Below, piece after piece: positions 8,204 through 16,947 of a stretch of 64,000 bases of DNA. The first letter of the stretch is position 1. Each line of letters starts with the position of its first letter. This stretch comes from SAR324 cluster bacterium. Lineage in GTDB: Bacteria > SAR324 > XYD2-FULL-50-16. The DNA is taken from the NCBI GenBank assembly GCA_028282885.1, contig JANQGX010000055.1, forward strand, positions 1-64,000, written 5' to 3'. The notes beneath the pieces are model-generated. The model worked only from the letters and a program-made list of their open reading frames with translations, was not told where the DNA came from and did no database searches. The position numbers and the translations under genes were made by a program.

Positions 8204-9352
8204 ATGGCAAAAAAACCTCTCTATGCTGTGATCTACGATGATATAAAGAAAGGAGTTCTATCGGGTAAAATCCAACCCGACAGCAGGCTCTCAACGGAGA
8301 AAGAGATTGCGAGGCAATACAACGTCAGCCGTATCACGGCAACCAGGGCCCTGAAAGAACTGGAACTGGGCGGACTGATTCGCCGGGTGAAGGGGAGCGG
8401 CAGTTATGTGAACTCCAGGGAGCACTGGGAGCCCGGCAATATCAAATCCGATATAAAGCACAACACCGGTATTGTCTCCCTGGTCCTCCCCTTTGACCGG
8501 AGTTTCTCTTACGAGTTCCTTTCCGCCATTGAGAAGGTGGCAAAACAAAACCGGTGTTTTGTTACTTTTCATAACTCAGCTCATAATCCCGAGATAGAAA
8601 GGGAGATAATTGACGAAATCATCAGGAAAGGATCTGCCGGATTTATCATCTACCCCACCCTGGGCAGGGATAATATGGATCTCTTCAGCAATCTGATGAT
8701 AAGGAATTTCCCCTTCGTCGTTATCGACCGGATGATTCCGGGCCTGGAGACACCGTTGGTCTATGCCGATAATCGAAAAGGTTTTTTTGATTTGACCTCC
8801 CATCTGATAGAATTGGGACATGAAAGGATCATCTTTGTGGGAAGCACGGTGTTTGACATCTCGTCAGAACTGGACCGCTATACCGGGTTTTGCAAAGCCC
8901 ACCTTGAACACGGGCTTGCCCTTCTGCCCAAGCACCTCTTTGGCGTTTCCGACATAAACCGGATCCCTGCCGATTACAGGCCAGGAGTTCCATCCTTTGA
9001 GAGAGAGTGCCACTTTCTCTTTGATCGCCTCGAAGAGAGTCCCATAAGGGAGAGACCGACTGCTATTGCAGCCGTCAACGATTATATTGCCGAACACATC
9101 CTCAGAACCGCCTTGATCAGGGGGATCAAGGTGCCGCAGACATATTCCATTACCGGCTTCGATGATCTGCCTTCTTCAGCACAACTGGAAGTCCCCCTGA
9201 CCACTGTTTCCCAACCCGTGTACGAAATTGGGCGTATTGCTGCAGAAGAGCTTTTTAAACGTATCAAGGCTCCGGGTACCGAGGCCACCGTCCGGACTGC
9301 CAAATCCTCCCTTGTCCCCAGGGAATCGACTTGTCCTCCCATTCCGGGCTGA
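8204..9352 (+). CDS. GntR-type HTH / LacI-type sensor transcriptional regulator
   Basis: A 382-residue chimeric regulator like Bacillus AraR. Residues 1-75 form a GntR winged helix (LYAVIYDDIKKGVLSG, STEKEIARQYNVSRITATRA, GLIRRVKGSGSYV). The rest is a periplasmic-binding-protein-like LacI effector domain (SAGFIIYPTLGR, GFDDLPSSAQLEVPLTTVSQ). ATG 8204 is chosen because the GntR fold begins at once; TTG 8168 would add 12 unrelated residues. It is divergent from the MFS-mannosidase operon with paired palindromes between, so it probably represses that operon until a sugar ligand binds. The ligand is unknown. Confidence 0.9.
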   Translation: MAKKPLYAVIYDDIKKGVLSGKIQPDSRLSTEKEIARQYNVSRITATRALKELELGGLIRRVKGSGSYVNSREHWEPGNIKSDIKHNTGIVSLVLPFDRSFSYEFLSAIEKVAKQNRCFVTFHNSAHNPEIEREIIDEIIRKGSAGFIIYPTLGRDNMDLFSNLMIRNFPFVVIDRMIPGLETPLVYADNRKGFFDLTSHLIELGHERIIFVGSTVFDISSELDRYTGFCKAHLEHGLALLPKHLFGVSDINRIPADYRPGVPSFERECHFLFDRLEESPIRERPTAIAAVNDYIAEHILRTALIRGIKVPQTYSITGFDDLPSSAQLEVPLTTVSQPVYEIGRIAAEELFKRIKAPGTEATVRTAKSSLVPRESTCPPIPG

Positions 9353-9544
9353 CTGTTGTCAGACTCAACCGATGGCGACAAAGATGTATGGATACTCTGC
9401 CAGGCTGCCAAGGTCCTGATCTCCCACCCGTACCTACCTAGACGTACCGACCTTAATGCCGGGCAAAGTCAACCTGTGTTCACTATAGTTTAAGACCCTC
9501 CATAATCCCTCGGGCAAAGTTATTTACCCCGGTTGAAAATCGAC
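9353..9544. other. Intergenic stretch upstream of the glycyl radical locus promoter
   Basis: With the promoter and operator that follow, the gap from 9353 to 9671 is 319 bases. This first part holds no supported gene and no clear terminator for the regulator gene. The sequence becomes strongly AT-rich after 9590. Confidence 0.4.
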
Positions 9545-9573
9545 TTGACAGGGTTCATTGAATCCAATAGTAT
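9545..9573 (+). promoter_or_regulatory. Sigma-70-type promoter of the glycyl radical enzyme locus
   Basis: TTGACA at 9545-9550, a 17-base spacer and TAGTAT at 9568-9573. It lies about 100 bases before the first GPH symporter gene and just ahead of a perfect inverted repeat, so it is a good candidate for a repressible promoter of the five-gene locus. Confidence 0.65.
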
Positions 9574-9578
9574 CCAAA

Positions 9579-9595
9579 ATTGAATGATATTCAAT
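9579..9595. promoter_or_regulatory. Inverted-repeat operator ATTGAAT-GAT-ATTCAAT
   Basis: A perfect 7-base inverted repeat with a 3-base centre starts 5 bases after the predicted -10 box, covering the expected transcription start. A further half-site-like ATTGAAT lies inside the promoter spacer at 9558-9564. Size and position fit a TetR-family repressor; the TetR gene at 11170 is the obvious candidate. Binding is inferred. Confidence 0.5.
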
Positions 9596-9671
9596 TTTTA
9601 TTTTATTGAAAATATTACATTTTTTAATTCTTAATTTTGAATTTTTAAATCCTGTTCAATATTAAATTGAA

Positions 9672-11060
9672 ATGAGTTTCTTGGGTGTTTCTTCCGGGGA
9701 TCAGTCGGCAAGACAGAAGTTGATGTCGAGGCAAACCAAGCGTGTATCACTCCCGATGAAACATATTGTTTTATACAATATGGCGGCTTTCTCATTCAAT
9801 ATTTATGATACGGCCTTGTATACCTGGTTAATTTACTTCTATTCTCCGCCGTTAAGTTCAGGGCGACCCATCTATCTGAGTATCGGGGTTATTGGTATCA
9901 TTCTGGCGGGAGGACGTCTTTTGGATATCCTCTCCGATCCTATCATCGGATATTTTAGCGACAGAACCCGCTCCCGCTGGGGACAACGAAAACCCTTCAT
10001 TTTCATTTCAGCACCTTTCATTTTCATCCCTTTCGTATTGGTCTGGATCCCGCCGATGGATTCGCCGGGTCTCATCAATGCCATTTACCTGGTTTTGCTG
10101 CTTGGGGTTTATAATTGGGCGTACACAGGTGTCCTTGTTCCCTGGCTAGCCGTACTGCCGGAGATGAGTAACGAGAATGAACAAAGAGTAAAAATCGCTT
10201 TTATTGGTGCCTTCGTGGGGATTTCCGGAGCATTTATCGCGGGGATTTTGTCTGGCATTATCTATAAACATTGGGGGCCATTGATTATGGCGCTGTTACT
10301 GGGCTCCATTGCTTTGATCGGCCATGAGGCATCCACCCTGGGAATTCGGGAAAATGCCGTTGCTGATAACAGGCAGGTATCTGACGGCCTTTTGCAGACT
10401 TTAAAGGAGGTTTTCGGCAACAAACAGATGCTGTCATTCGCGCTTATGATGACATTTGTGCAACCTGCTTCCCAGCTCATGCTCATGAACACACCTTTCA
10501 TGGTGACATCCGTGTTGCAGGGCACCGAGGCAGATGCCTCTTTCTTTGTCGGAGAGATGATGATGGTCATGGCCCTGTCAACACCGGTTACCTTTTGGTT
10601 ACTTCGGAACTTCAGAAAAAAGACCGTTCTTCGTGCCTTGATTGTGGTAATGGTCATCGGTTTTTGTCTCTGTTTCACCATTGGTACCATACCGGCAATA
10701 CCGCCCTTCATACAGGCGATGATCATACTACCGATTGCATCGCTTCCGATAGGTGGGATGTTTATCGTTTTTTGGTCGCTGATCGCCGATCTCTCCGATT
10801 ATGATGAGTTGAAACACGGAAAAAGCCGCAAAGCGATCTGCTACGGAATGTACAGTATCGTGAGAAAAATATCCTGGGCCTTATGTCCGCTGATCCTTGC
10901 CTTAACCTTCAAGATATTTGGTTTCAGTGCGGAAAATCCTTTAGGGGTGCGTATGATTTGGCTTATCTGCTCAATCTCCTGTGTTATCGGACTCATTGCG
11001 TTCATTCCTTATAAACTCGGAGACAGCAGGGCGGAAACAAGAATTGCCATAAATGTTTAG
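9672..11060 (+). CDS. GPH-family (MelB-like) cation symporter 1
   Basis: A 462-residue transporter of the glycoside-pentoside-hexuronide:cation symporter family. It shows the family signature GGRLLDILSDPIIGYFSDRTR followed by SRWGQRKPF, and the late motif DLSDYDELKHGKSRKAICYG. About twelve membrane segments are visible. No strong ribosome binding site marks the start; ATG 9672 is taken, with ATG 9723 possible. It is the first gene after the promoter and operator at 9545-9595 and is paralogous to the symporter at 15493, the pair flanking the regulator, glycyl radical enzyme and activase. A role in importing the enzyme's substrate, driven by sodium or protons, is likely. Confidence 0.88.
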   Translation: MSFLGVSSGDQSARQKLMSRQTKRVSLPMKHIVLYNMAAFSFNIYDTALYTWLIYFYSPPLSSGRPIYLSIGVIGIILAGGRLLDILSDPIIGYFSDRTRSRWGQRKPFIFISAPFIFIPFVLVWIPPMDSPGLINAIYLVLLLGVYNWAYTGVLVPWLAVLPEMSNENEQRVKIAFIGAFVGISGAFIAGILSGIIYKHWGPLIMALLLGSIALIGHEASTLGIRENAVADNRQVSDGLLQTLKEVFGNKQMLSFALMMTFVQPASQLMLMNTPFMVTSVLQGTEADASFFVGEMMMVMALSTPVTFWLLRNFRKKTVLRALIVVMVIGFCLCFTIGTIPAIPPFIQAMIILPIASLPIGGMFIVFWSLIADLSDYDELKHGKSRKAICYGMYSIVRKISWALCPLILALTFKIFGFSAENPLGVRMIWLICSISCVIGLIAFIPYKLGDSRAETRIAINV

Positions 11061-11169
11061 CAGAATTCGGTAGTGATCAAATCCATGCATATGGGGTAGG
11101 GTTATTGAAAAACATTGAAATCACGATTTTACGATAAACCGGAAAGCAACGAGTCGATGGCAGGAAACA

Positions 11170-11799
11170 ATGTCTGATTACGCAAAAAACGAACAAGACA
11201 AGCTGGCCAAACAGAGACGGATTCTTGAATCCGCCAAGTCCCTGTTTTTCGAATATGGCTACCAGCAAACAAGTATTCACAAGATCATGAAGACCACCGG
11301 TGAGAGTACCGGTACCTTTTATCAGTATTTCAAAAGCAAACGGGAAATCTACGTAAAGCTCTACACTGACGGTTTGGACATATTCAAATCGATGTTGGAG
11401 GATGCCCTCCAGGTTTGTGGACCAACCGCACTGGCCCAACTGGTAGCCGTCGCCAAGGTTTATCTTATGTTTTACCGTCGTTATCCCGGTTATTTCGATA
11501 TCGTGGCCTTCCTGGTCATGAATGATCAGGAATTGAGAAACAGGGACGAGGGTTCCGATGAATTGGATCAGAAAGCCATTTCCATTTTGAAAGAAATTGA
11601 AAAAATCCTCATCGGGGGAATAGCCCGAAATGAGTTAAAACCAACCAACACCTGGATAATGACGATTACCTTGTGGGGCGTCATGGACGGGATTATCATG
11701 CTGGAAAAAAGAGGAAACCTGCCCACCATGGGAACCAGTATGGATCAGGTGTTCGATCAAACGATTAAATCATTTGTCTATCAATTGGCATTGGAATAA
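11170..11799 (+). CDS. TetR/AcrR-family transcriptional regulator
   Basis: A 209-residue TetR-family protein. The N-terminal HTH is clear: RRILESAKSLFFEYGYQQTS, then GESTGTFYQYFKSKREIYVKLY. The C-terminal half is an all-helical ligand-binding and dimerisation domain without recognisable ligand signature. It sits inside the locus, between the first symporter and the glycyl radical enzyme. The likely target is the perfect inverted repeat at 9579-9595. A TetR regulator in a glycyl radical enzyme locus is not the usual arrangement. Confidence 0.9.
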   Translation: MSDYAKNEQDKLAKQRRILESAKSLFFEYGYQQTSIHKIMKTTGESTGTFYQYFKSKREIYVKLYTDGLDIFKSMLEDALQVCGPTALAQLVAVAKVYLMFYRRYPGYFDIVAFLVMNDQELRNRDEGSDELDQKAISILKEIEKILIGGIARNELKPTNTWIMTITLWGVMDGIIMLEKRGNLPTMGTSMDQVFDQTIKSFVYQLALE

Positions 11800-11851
11800 G
11801 CCCCGAGATGGTTTCAAAAACCAGCTCAAAACCCAAACAGGAGAATCGACA

Positions 11852-14356
11852 ATGGATACCGCCACTGTTGAAGGTTTGCACAACACGCAATCGAGAGATC
11901 AATTCACCGGTTTCCTGGAGTCTTTGAAAAACCGACAAATAAACGGGGAAACCGAATTTATAAAACAAATTGTCGGCAATCGGAAACCTTCCACCCTTCG
12001 CAATCGCCTCAGACGCGAATCCGTTTTTACAACTCCCTTTTCAATCTGCATCGAGAGGGCCCGCTATTTTACCCAGAGCTACCAGAAGACCGAAGGAGAA
12101 TTGCCGATAATGAGAATGGCCAAAGCATACAGTCATTACCTGGCCAATGTCACCCTTGTTTTCGACGATCATGACCTTTTTGCCTGTTATCCCGGCGGTA
12201 AACTTCGCTGCTCCCAGATTTTCCCGGAACTAAACTCCACTTATCTTGACGAGTCGGACTATTTAAAGGGATTGCGCTCTCTTGAACTAAATCCGGTCCA
12301 AATCAGCGATTCTGAAATCGGGGAACTGAAAACCATGGCTGATTACTGGAAGGGTCGATCCCTGGATGATATGGTTAAAACTCTTGTTCCGAAGAATGAC
12401 AGCATGCTGCATGATCACGGTTTGATATTTGCGAAAAACATGCTCGCAGGGATCGGACATTTTATTGTCGATATAGAGAGAGTGCTTAAAAAAGGGCTCC
12501 GTGGATTAATTGATGAAGCAACAGAAAAGCTAAACCGTCTGGAACAAAATCCCGAAGACGGACAGACTCCCAAAAAAATTGCTTTTTATCGCTCGGTGAT
12601 TATTGCTCTGGAAGGTGTCATTACCTATGCTCACCGATGGGCTGACGAAGCGGAGCGGAAATCACTCGAATCGCAGGACACCCTAAGGCAAAGGGAGTTC
12701 AGGAGAATCGCGGAAGCCTGCAGAAACATACCTGAACACCCGGCCCGAACGTTTTTTGAAGCCCTGCAATGTTCCCAGTTGCTGCTGTTTACCCACCAGA
12801 TGGAATCCTGCCATATTTCCATAACACCGGGTCGCATGGATCAGTTTTTATACCCTTATTACCGAACAGAGATTGATTCCGGTACCACGACACATGATGC
12901 AGCGTTGGAAATGCTTGAAAATTTCCTTCTGCGAATCGGGCAAAACTACTGGACCTACGTGGGACAACAGGGCGGTGGGCTCTTTTATCCGCAAAAAGGC
13001 AACCTGTTTAATATCACCTTAAGCGGGAAGGACCCGTCCGGAGCCGACAAGACGAACGAACTGACTTATATGTTTCTGCATGCCCATGCCAATATCGCTC
13101 TCGGCCATCCCAGCTTTTCTCTTCGTCTCCATCAGGACACACCTGATGAACTCTTTGAAGCCTGTGCCCGGATTATCGGCACGGGTAAGGGACAACCCGC
13201 CGTCATGAACGATGAGGTTATGATTCCGGCGCTCATCGATTTGGGCCTGGAAGAAGAGGACGCATACAATTACGGCAATATCGGATGCATCGAGATGGGA
13301 ACTCCGGGAACATCCATAGGACCGGTAAGCATAGGATTTATCAACCTGGCCAAGTGCCTGGAGCTGGCCCTGCATGACGGTTTTTGTGCGCGTTCCGATA
13401 CCCGGATTGGTCCGGGCACCGGCGATCCATGCACATTCACACGGTTCGATCAGCTTTTTGAGGCTTATGAAAAACAGGTTCGTTTTGCCATGACCTGTTT
13501 CAATCAATCCGTCTCGGCAATTGAAATGGCCCATGAATATCTCAGGCCCTTGCCTTATATGTCCGCCATGACCGATAACTCCATGGAGTCGGGACTGGAC
13601 CAGACCAATGGCGGTTCCAAGTATAAAACAGCCGGTGTTGAAGGGGTTGGTCTCGCTGAAGTGGGCGATTCCATGACTGCCGTTAAAAAACTGGTATTTG
13701 ACGAAGCCAAGGTGCCAATGTCTGAACTGATTGAGTCGCTGAAAATCAATTTCAGTGAAAAGGAGCTTCTACGAACAATGCTGGTTACCAAGGCACCAAA
13801 ATACGGAAACGACGATGATGAAGCTGACGAGATAAACCGGCGTTGCTGCAATGTCTTCCTTCATGAAGTCAAAAAACACACTGATTACTGGGGCAGCACT
13901 TATTACCCGGGAATCTGGTCAATCGAGCTTGCGTTTTTGTGGGGATACCTGGTCGGGGCTTTGCCGAATGGCCGAAAAGCGGGAGAACCCATGACCGAAG
14001 GTATCTCGGCGAGCATGGGCAATGATATAAACGGCCCGACTGCATTGATCAAATCGGTATCCAAGCTCGATCACAGGCTGATTCAAAACGGTGGGATTTT
14101 CAACCTGCGCTTTAATCCCGGCATGTTTGAAGACGGTGAAATCCGGCATTTTATCAACCTGGTTAAAACGTATAATCACCTGGGTGGTTTCCAGATGCAA
14201 TTCAGCGTTGTAGACAGGAAAACCCTTGAAGATGCGAAGGCAAATCCGGAGAATTACAGGGATCTAATCGTGCGTGTCGCCGGTTACAGTTCCTACTTCA
14301 TCGAGTTGACGGAAAGAGTACAGGATTGCATCATTCAACGAACCGAGTACGCTTAA
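11852..14356 (+). CDS. Glycyl radical enzyme (pyruvate formate-lyase superfamily), substrate unknown
   Basis: An 834-residue PFL-like glycyl radical enzyme. The thiyl-radical cysteine is in NYGNIGCIEMGTPG (C479), with glutamate two residues on (E481); C-x-E is the pattern of the dehydratase/lyase branch (glycerol and propanediol dehydratases, CutC, HypD, isethionate lyase), not the Cys-Cys of true PFL. The glycyl radical site is RVAGYSSY (G811), 23 residues from the C-terminus. ATG 11852 follows AGGAGA at 11839-11844. The activase gene follows after 83 bases. Neighbouring GPH symporters suggest a sugar-like, polyol or sugar-acid substrate, but the exact reaction cannot be assigned. The enzyme is oxygen-sensitive once activated, so it implies anaerobic expression. 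Confidence 0.93.
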   Translation: MDTATVEGLHNTQSRDQFTGFLESLKNRQINGETEFIKQIVGNRKPSTLRNRLRRESVFTTPFSICIERARYFTQSYQKTEGELPIMRMAKAYSHYLANVTLVFDDHDLFACYPGGKLRCSQIFPELNSTYLDESDYLKGLRSLELNPVQISDSEIGELKTMADYWKGRSLDDMVKTLVPKNDSMLHDHGLIFAKNMLAGIGHFIVDIERVLKKGLRGLIDEATEKLNRLEQNPEDGQTPKKIAFYRSVIIALEGVITYAHRWADEAERKSLESQDTLRQREFRRIAEACRNIPEHPARTFFEALQCSQLLLFTHQMESCHISITPGRMDQFLYPYYRTEIDSGTTTHDAALEMLENFLLRIGQNYWTYVGQQGGGLFYPQKGNLFNITLSGKDPSGADKTNELTYMFLHAHANIALGHPSFSLRLHQDTPDELFEACARIIGTGKGQPAVMNDEVMIPALIDLGLEEEDAYNYGNIGCIEMGTPGTSIGPVSIGFINLAKCLELALHDGFCARSDTRIGPGTGDPCTFTRFDQLFEAYEKQVRFAMTCFNQSVSAIEMAHEYLRPLPYMSAMTDNSMESGLDQTNGGSKYKTAGVEGVGLAEVGDSMTAVKKLVFDEAKVPMSELIESLKINFSEKELLRTMLVTKAPKYGNDDDEADEINRRCCNVFLHEVKKHTDYWGSTYYPGIWSIELAFLWGYLVGALPNGRKAGEPMTEGISASMGNDINGPTALIKSVSKLDHRLIQNGGIFNLRFNPGMFEDGEIRHFINLVKTYNHLGGFQMQFSVVDRKTLEDAKANPENYRDLIVRVAGYSSYFIELTERVQDCIIQRTEYA

Positions 14357-14439
14357 TCATAACAGGGTGTTTCAGGCAGCGCTTCTTTTCATCGAATTTG
14401 AGATAGTCAGGTATCTGCTTATTTTCCGGGAAGGCCGAT

Positions 14440-15438
14440 TTGAGAAAAAAGGAAGAAAATAAATCCGGGATCGGTACTGAAGAGACCGAAGGACTATTGT
14501 CCAATATCCAGAAATTCAGTATCCATGATGGCCCCGGCATCCGCACCACTGTTTTCACCAAAGGCTGCCCGCTCAAATGCCAATGGTGTTCGAATCCTGA
14601 ATCGATAAACCCCTTTCCGGAAATCATGACTCGGTTCGACCAGCTCTGCTGTCATTGCGATAAATGCATTGAGATCTGCCCTGTGGGGGCCATCAAAACG
14701 GAAACAGCGGTTAAACCGGACAAACGCTATCTGGACAGGGAACGTTGTGATCTATGCATGGAGTGTGTCAGCGCCTGCCCTAACGGTGCTTTGAGCCGTG
14801 TAGGTCAAATTTACGATGTTGAGGAAGTCCTGGCAATTGTTGAACAGGATCGCGCATTTTATGAAACCAGTGGCGGAGGCGTCACCGTATCCGGGGGAGA
14901 ACCGCTTCACCAGCTTGGCTTTACCCGCACGCTCCTCATGCGTTGCCAACAAAAAAAGATCCACACCGTATTGGACACTTCCGGATATGCTGGTTTGAAG
15001 GCATTAGAAGCGGTATTGCCTTATTGTGACCTTGTACTGTTTGATTTAAAACATGTCGATCCCCTTGTTCACCGGCGGGGCACGGGTGTCGGCAACCAGG
15101 AAATACTTCACAATCTGGAAATCATCAGCACAAGAGTGCCAATATGGATTCGCGTTCCCCTGATTCCGGGATTTAACAGCGATCCGGATACCCTGGAAAC
15201 CATATTGGGAATGGTCAAACATCTGAAAACAGAAAAGCTGTGCCTGATGCCTTACCACGATTGGAGCAGGCCAAAATACAGCTCACTTGGAAGACCTTAT
15301 TCTATTGGAGAGTCCAATCACATTTCGCATGAGACAATCACAAGAATTGAAGAGCAGGCCCGAAAAGCCGGTTTGACCAACTTGCAGATTGCCTCAAATC
15401 ACTTGGCTAAAGAAGCTCCGGAAAGTCCCGGAGTCTGA
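14440..15438 (+). CDS. Glycyl radical enzyme activating enzyme (radical SAM)
   Basis: A 332-residue radical SAM activase that installs the glycyl radical on the neighbouring enzyme using S-adenosylmethionine. It has FSIHDGPGIRTTVFTKGCPL followed by KCQWCSNPE, giving the CX3CX2C cluster motif. Two extra ferredoxin-like clusters follow (CCHCDKCIEICPVGAI and CDLCMECVSACPNGAL), as in activases of the dehydratase branch rather than the short PFL activase. GGGVTVSGGEPLHQ contains the SAM-binding GGEP. The start is a TTG at 14440 with GGGAAGG at 14428-14434. Adjacent position and family make the pairing with the 11852 gene nearly certain. Confidence 0.93.
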   Translation: MRKKEENKSGIGTEETEGLLSNIQKFSIHDGPGIRTTVFTKGCPLKCQWCSNPESINPFPEIMTRFDQLCCHCDKCIEICPVGAIKTETAVKPDKRYLDRERCDLCMECVSACPNGALSRVGQIYDVEEVLAIVEQDRAFYETSGGGVTVSGGEPLHQLGFTRTLLMRCQQKKIHTVLDTSGYAGLKALEAVLPYCDLVLFDLKHVDPLVHRRGTGVGNQEILHNLEIISTRVPIWIRVPLIPGFNSDPDTLETILGMVKHLKTEKLCLMPYHDWSRPKYSSLGRPYSIGESNHISHETITRIEEQARKAGLTNLQIASNHLAKEAPESPGV

Positions 15439-15492
15439 ATCAACCTCCGATCTCCTCATTCTAAAACCACCTTCGATTAACACTGGGGGCAG

Positions 15493-16863
15493 ATGATAAA
15501 TCAACCGGAAAACACAAAAGAAGGCACGGACGTTAAACTGCCGCAGGCCATCCTGTACAACCTGGCGGCAATTCCCATGAACATATTTGACACCGTACTC
15601 GTCGCCTGGGCCATGTATTTTTATGTTCCTCCCGCGGATATGGGCAGAATCCAGTATCTTCCCCTCGGAATTATCGGGATTGTGCTCGCGGGCGGTAGAA
15701 TCCTGGATGCTGTCACCGATCCGCTGATTGGGTACCTCAGTGACAACACAAGATCCAGGTGGGGTCGAAGAAGACCTTTTGTCGCTTTATCCATGCCCAT
15801 TCTTTACGGCTCGTTCATTTTTATCTGGCTACCCCCGGTAAACGGTAACAGCATGCTGAATGCCGTTTATCTGGCCGCAGTACTATTCATCTACTATTGG
15901 TCCTACACCGGTGTCTTAATTCCCTGGTTTGCTTATCTCCCGGAAATGAGTCGTAAAAACGATACAAGGGTTAAGATCACCACGGTGGGTGTCATCATAG
16001 GCGTAGTCGGGGCTCTGATTGGCGGAGGATTATCCGGTCCCCTGATGGAAAAGATTGGATTTTTCAAGATGGCACTGGTGTTGGGAGCTGTTGGTTTCAT
16101 AAGCGGAGAGCTGTCCATTCTGGGAATGCCGGAGGCAGGCCGCCACCCCGAAGTTAAAGAAAACAAGGGAATAAAGGATTTCTTTAAAATACTGAAGGAA
16201 GTATTCGGCGATAAACAGGTTATCTCTTTTTCGGGCATGATCATCCTTGCACAGATGACCTATCAGCTTATGTTGATGAATGTTCCCTATTTTACAACGC
16301 TGATTTTGAACAGGCGGGAGGCGGATGCATCCCTGTTGATGGGACAGATCATTATCATCATGGCGGTGGCAGCGCCTTTGTGGTACCTGATGTTGAAACG
16401 TTACCCCAAGAGACATGTCTTCAGACTCATCCTGATACTGATGGGATTAGGTTTTCTGGGTTGCTATTTTATCGGCTCCTATCCCTTATTCACCCCTTAT
16501 GTACAGGCGAATATATTGTTTTCTTTAACCATCATACCATTCGGCGGCATGTTTGCCACTGTCCTGGCACTCATAGCGGATATTACCGATTATGACGAAC
16601 TGAAATACGGTAAGCGCAGGGAGGCCGTTTACTATGGAGTTTATGGTATTGTACGGAAAACAGGATGGGCTCTCTGCTCCCTCATCATCATGATTGCTTT
16701 CACTCTTTTCGGATACAGCAAAGATAATCCGGCAGGTGTCAAGGCTGTCTGGCTGATTTGCGCCGCTTGCTGCATCGCCGCATTGATCGTGTTTATTCCC
16801 TATAAACTTGGAGACAGCAAGGAAGAGACCCTTCAACTCATGAATCCGGAATGCGGGACATAG
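15493..16863 (+). CDS. GPH-family (MelB-like) cation symporter 2
   Basis: A 456-residue symporter of the same family as the 9672 gene, with parallel motifs: GGRILDAVTDPLIGYLSD, SRWGRRRPF and DITDYDELKYGKRREAVYYG. The start follows a GGGGG run at good distance. It closes the glycyl radical locus, 54 bases after the activase. Two paralogous symporters around one enzyme could mean uptake of substrate plus exchange of product, or two related substrates. It converges with the PepSY gene on the other strand; no clear terminator was seen between them. Confidence 0.88.
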   Translation: MINQPENTKEGTDVKLPQAILYNLAAIPMNIFDTVLVAWAMYFYVPPADMGRIQYLPLGIIGIVLAGGRILDAVTDPLIGYLSDNTRSRWGRRRPFVALSMPILYGSFIFIWLPPVNGNSMLNAVYLAAVLFIYYWSYTGVLIPWFAYLPEMSRKNDTRVKITTVGVIIGVVGALIGGGLSGPLMEKIGFFKMALVLGAVGFISGELSILGMPEAGRHPEVKENKGIKDFFKILKEVFGDKQVISFSGMIILAQMTYQLMLMNVPYFTTLILNRREADASLLMGQIIIIMAVAAPLWYLMLKRYPKRHVFRLILILMGLGFLGCYFIGSYPLFTPYVQANILFSLTIIPFGGMFATVLALIADITDYDELKYGKRREAVYYGVYGIVRKTGWALCSLIIMIAFTLFGYSKDNPAGVKAVWLICAACCIAALIVFIPYKLGDSKEETLQLMNPECGT

Positions 16864-16947
16864 CACCCTGCGCTTCCTGCATTATAACTCCAGGTGTAAC
16901 GACCGGAAGGCACCAGCGTGAGATGGGAGTTCCAAGTCTTCCTGAGC

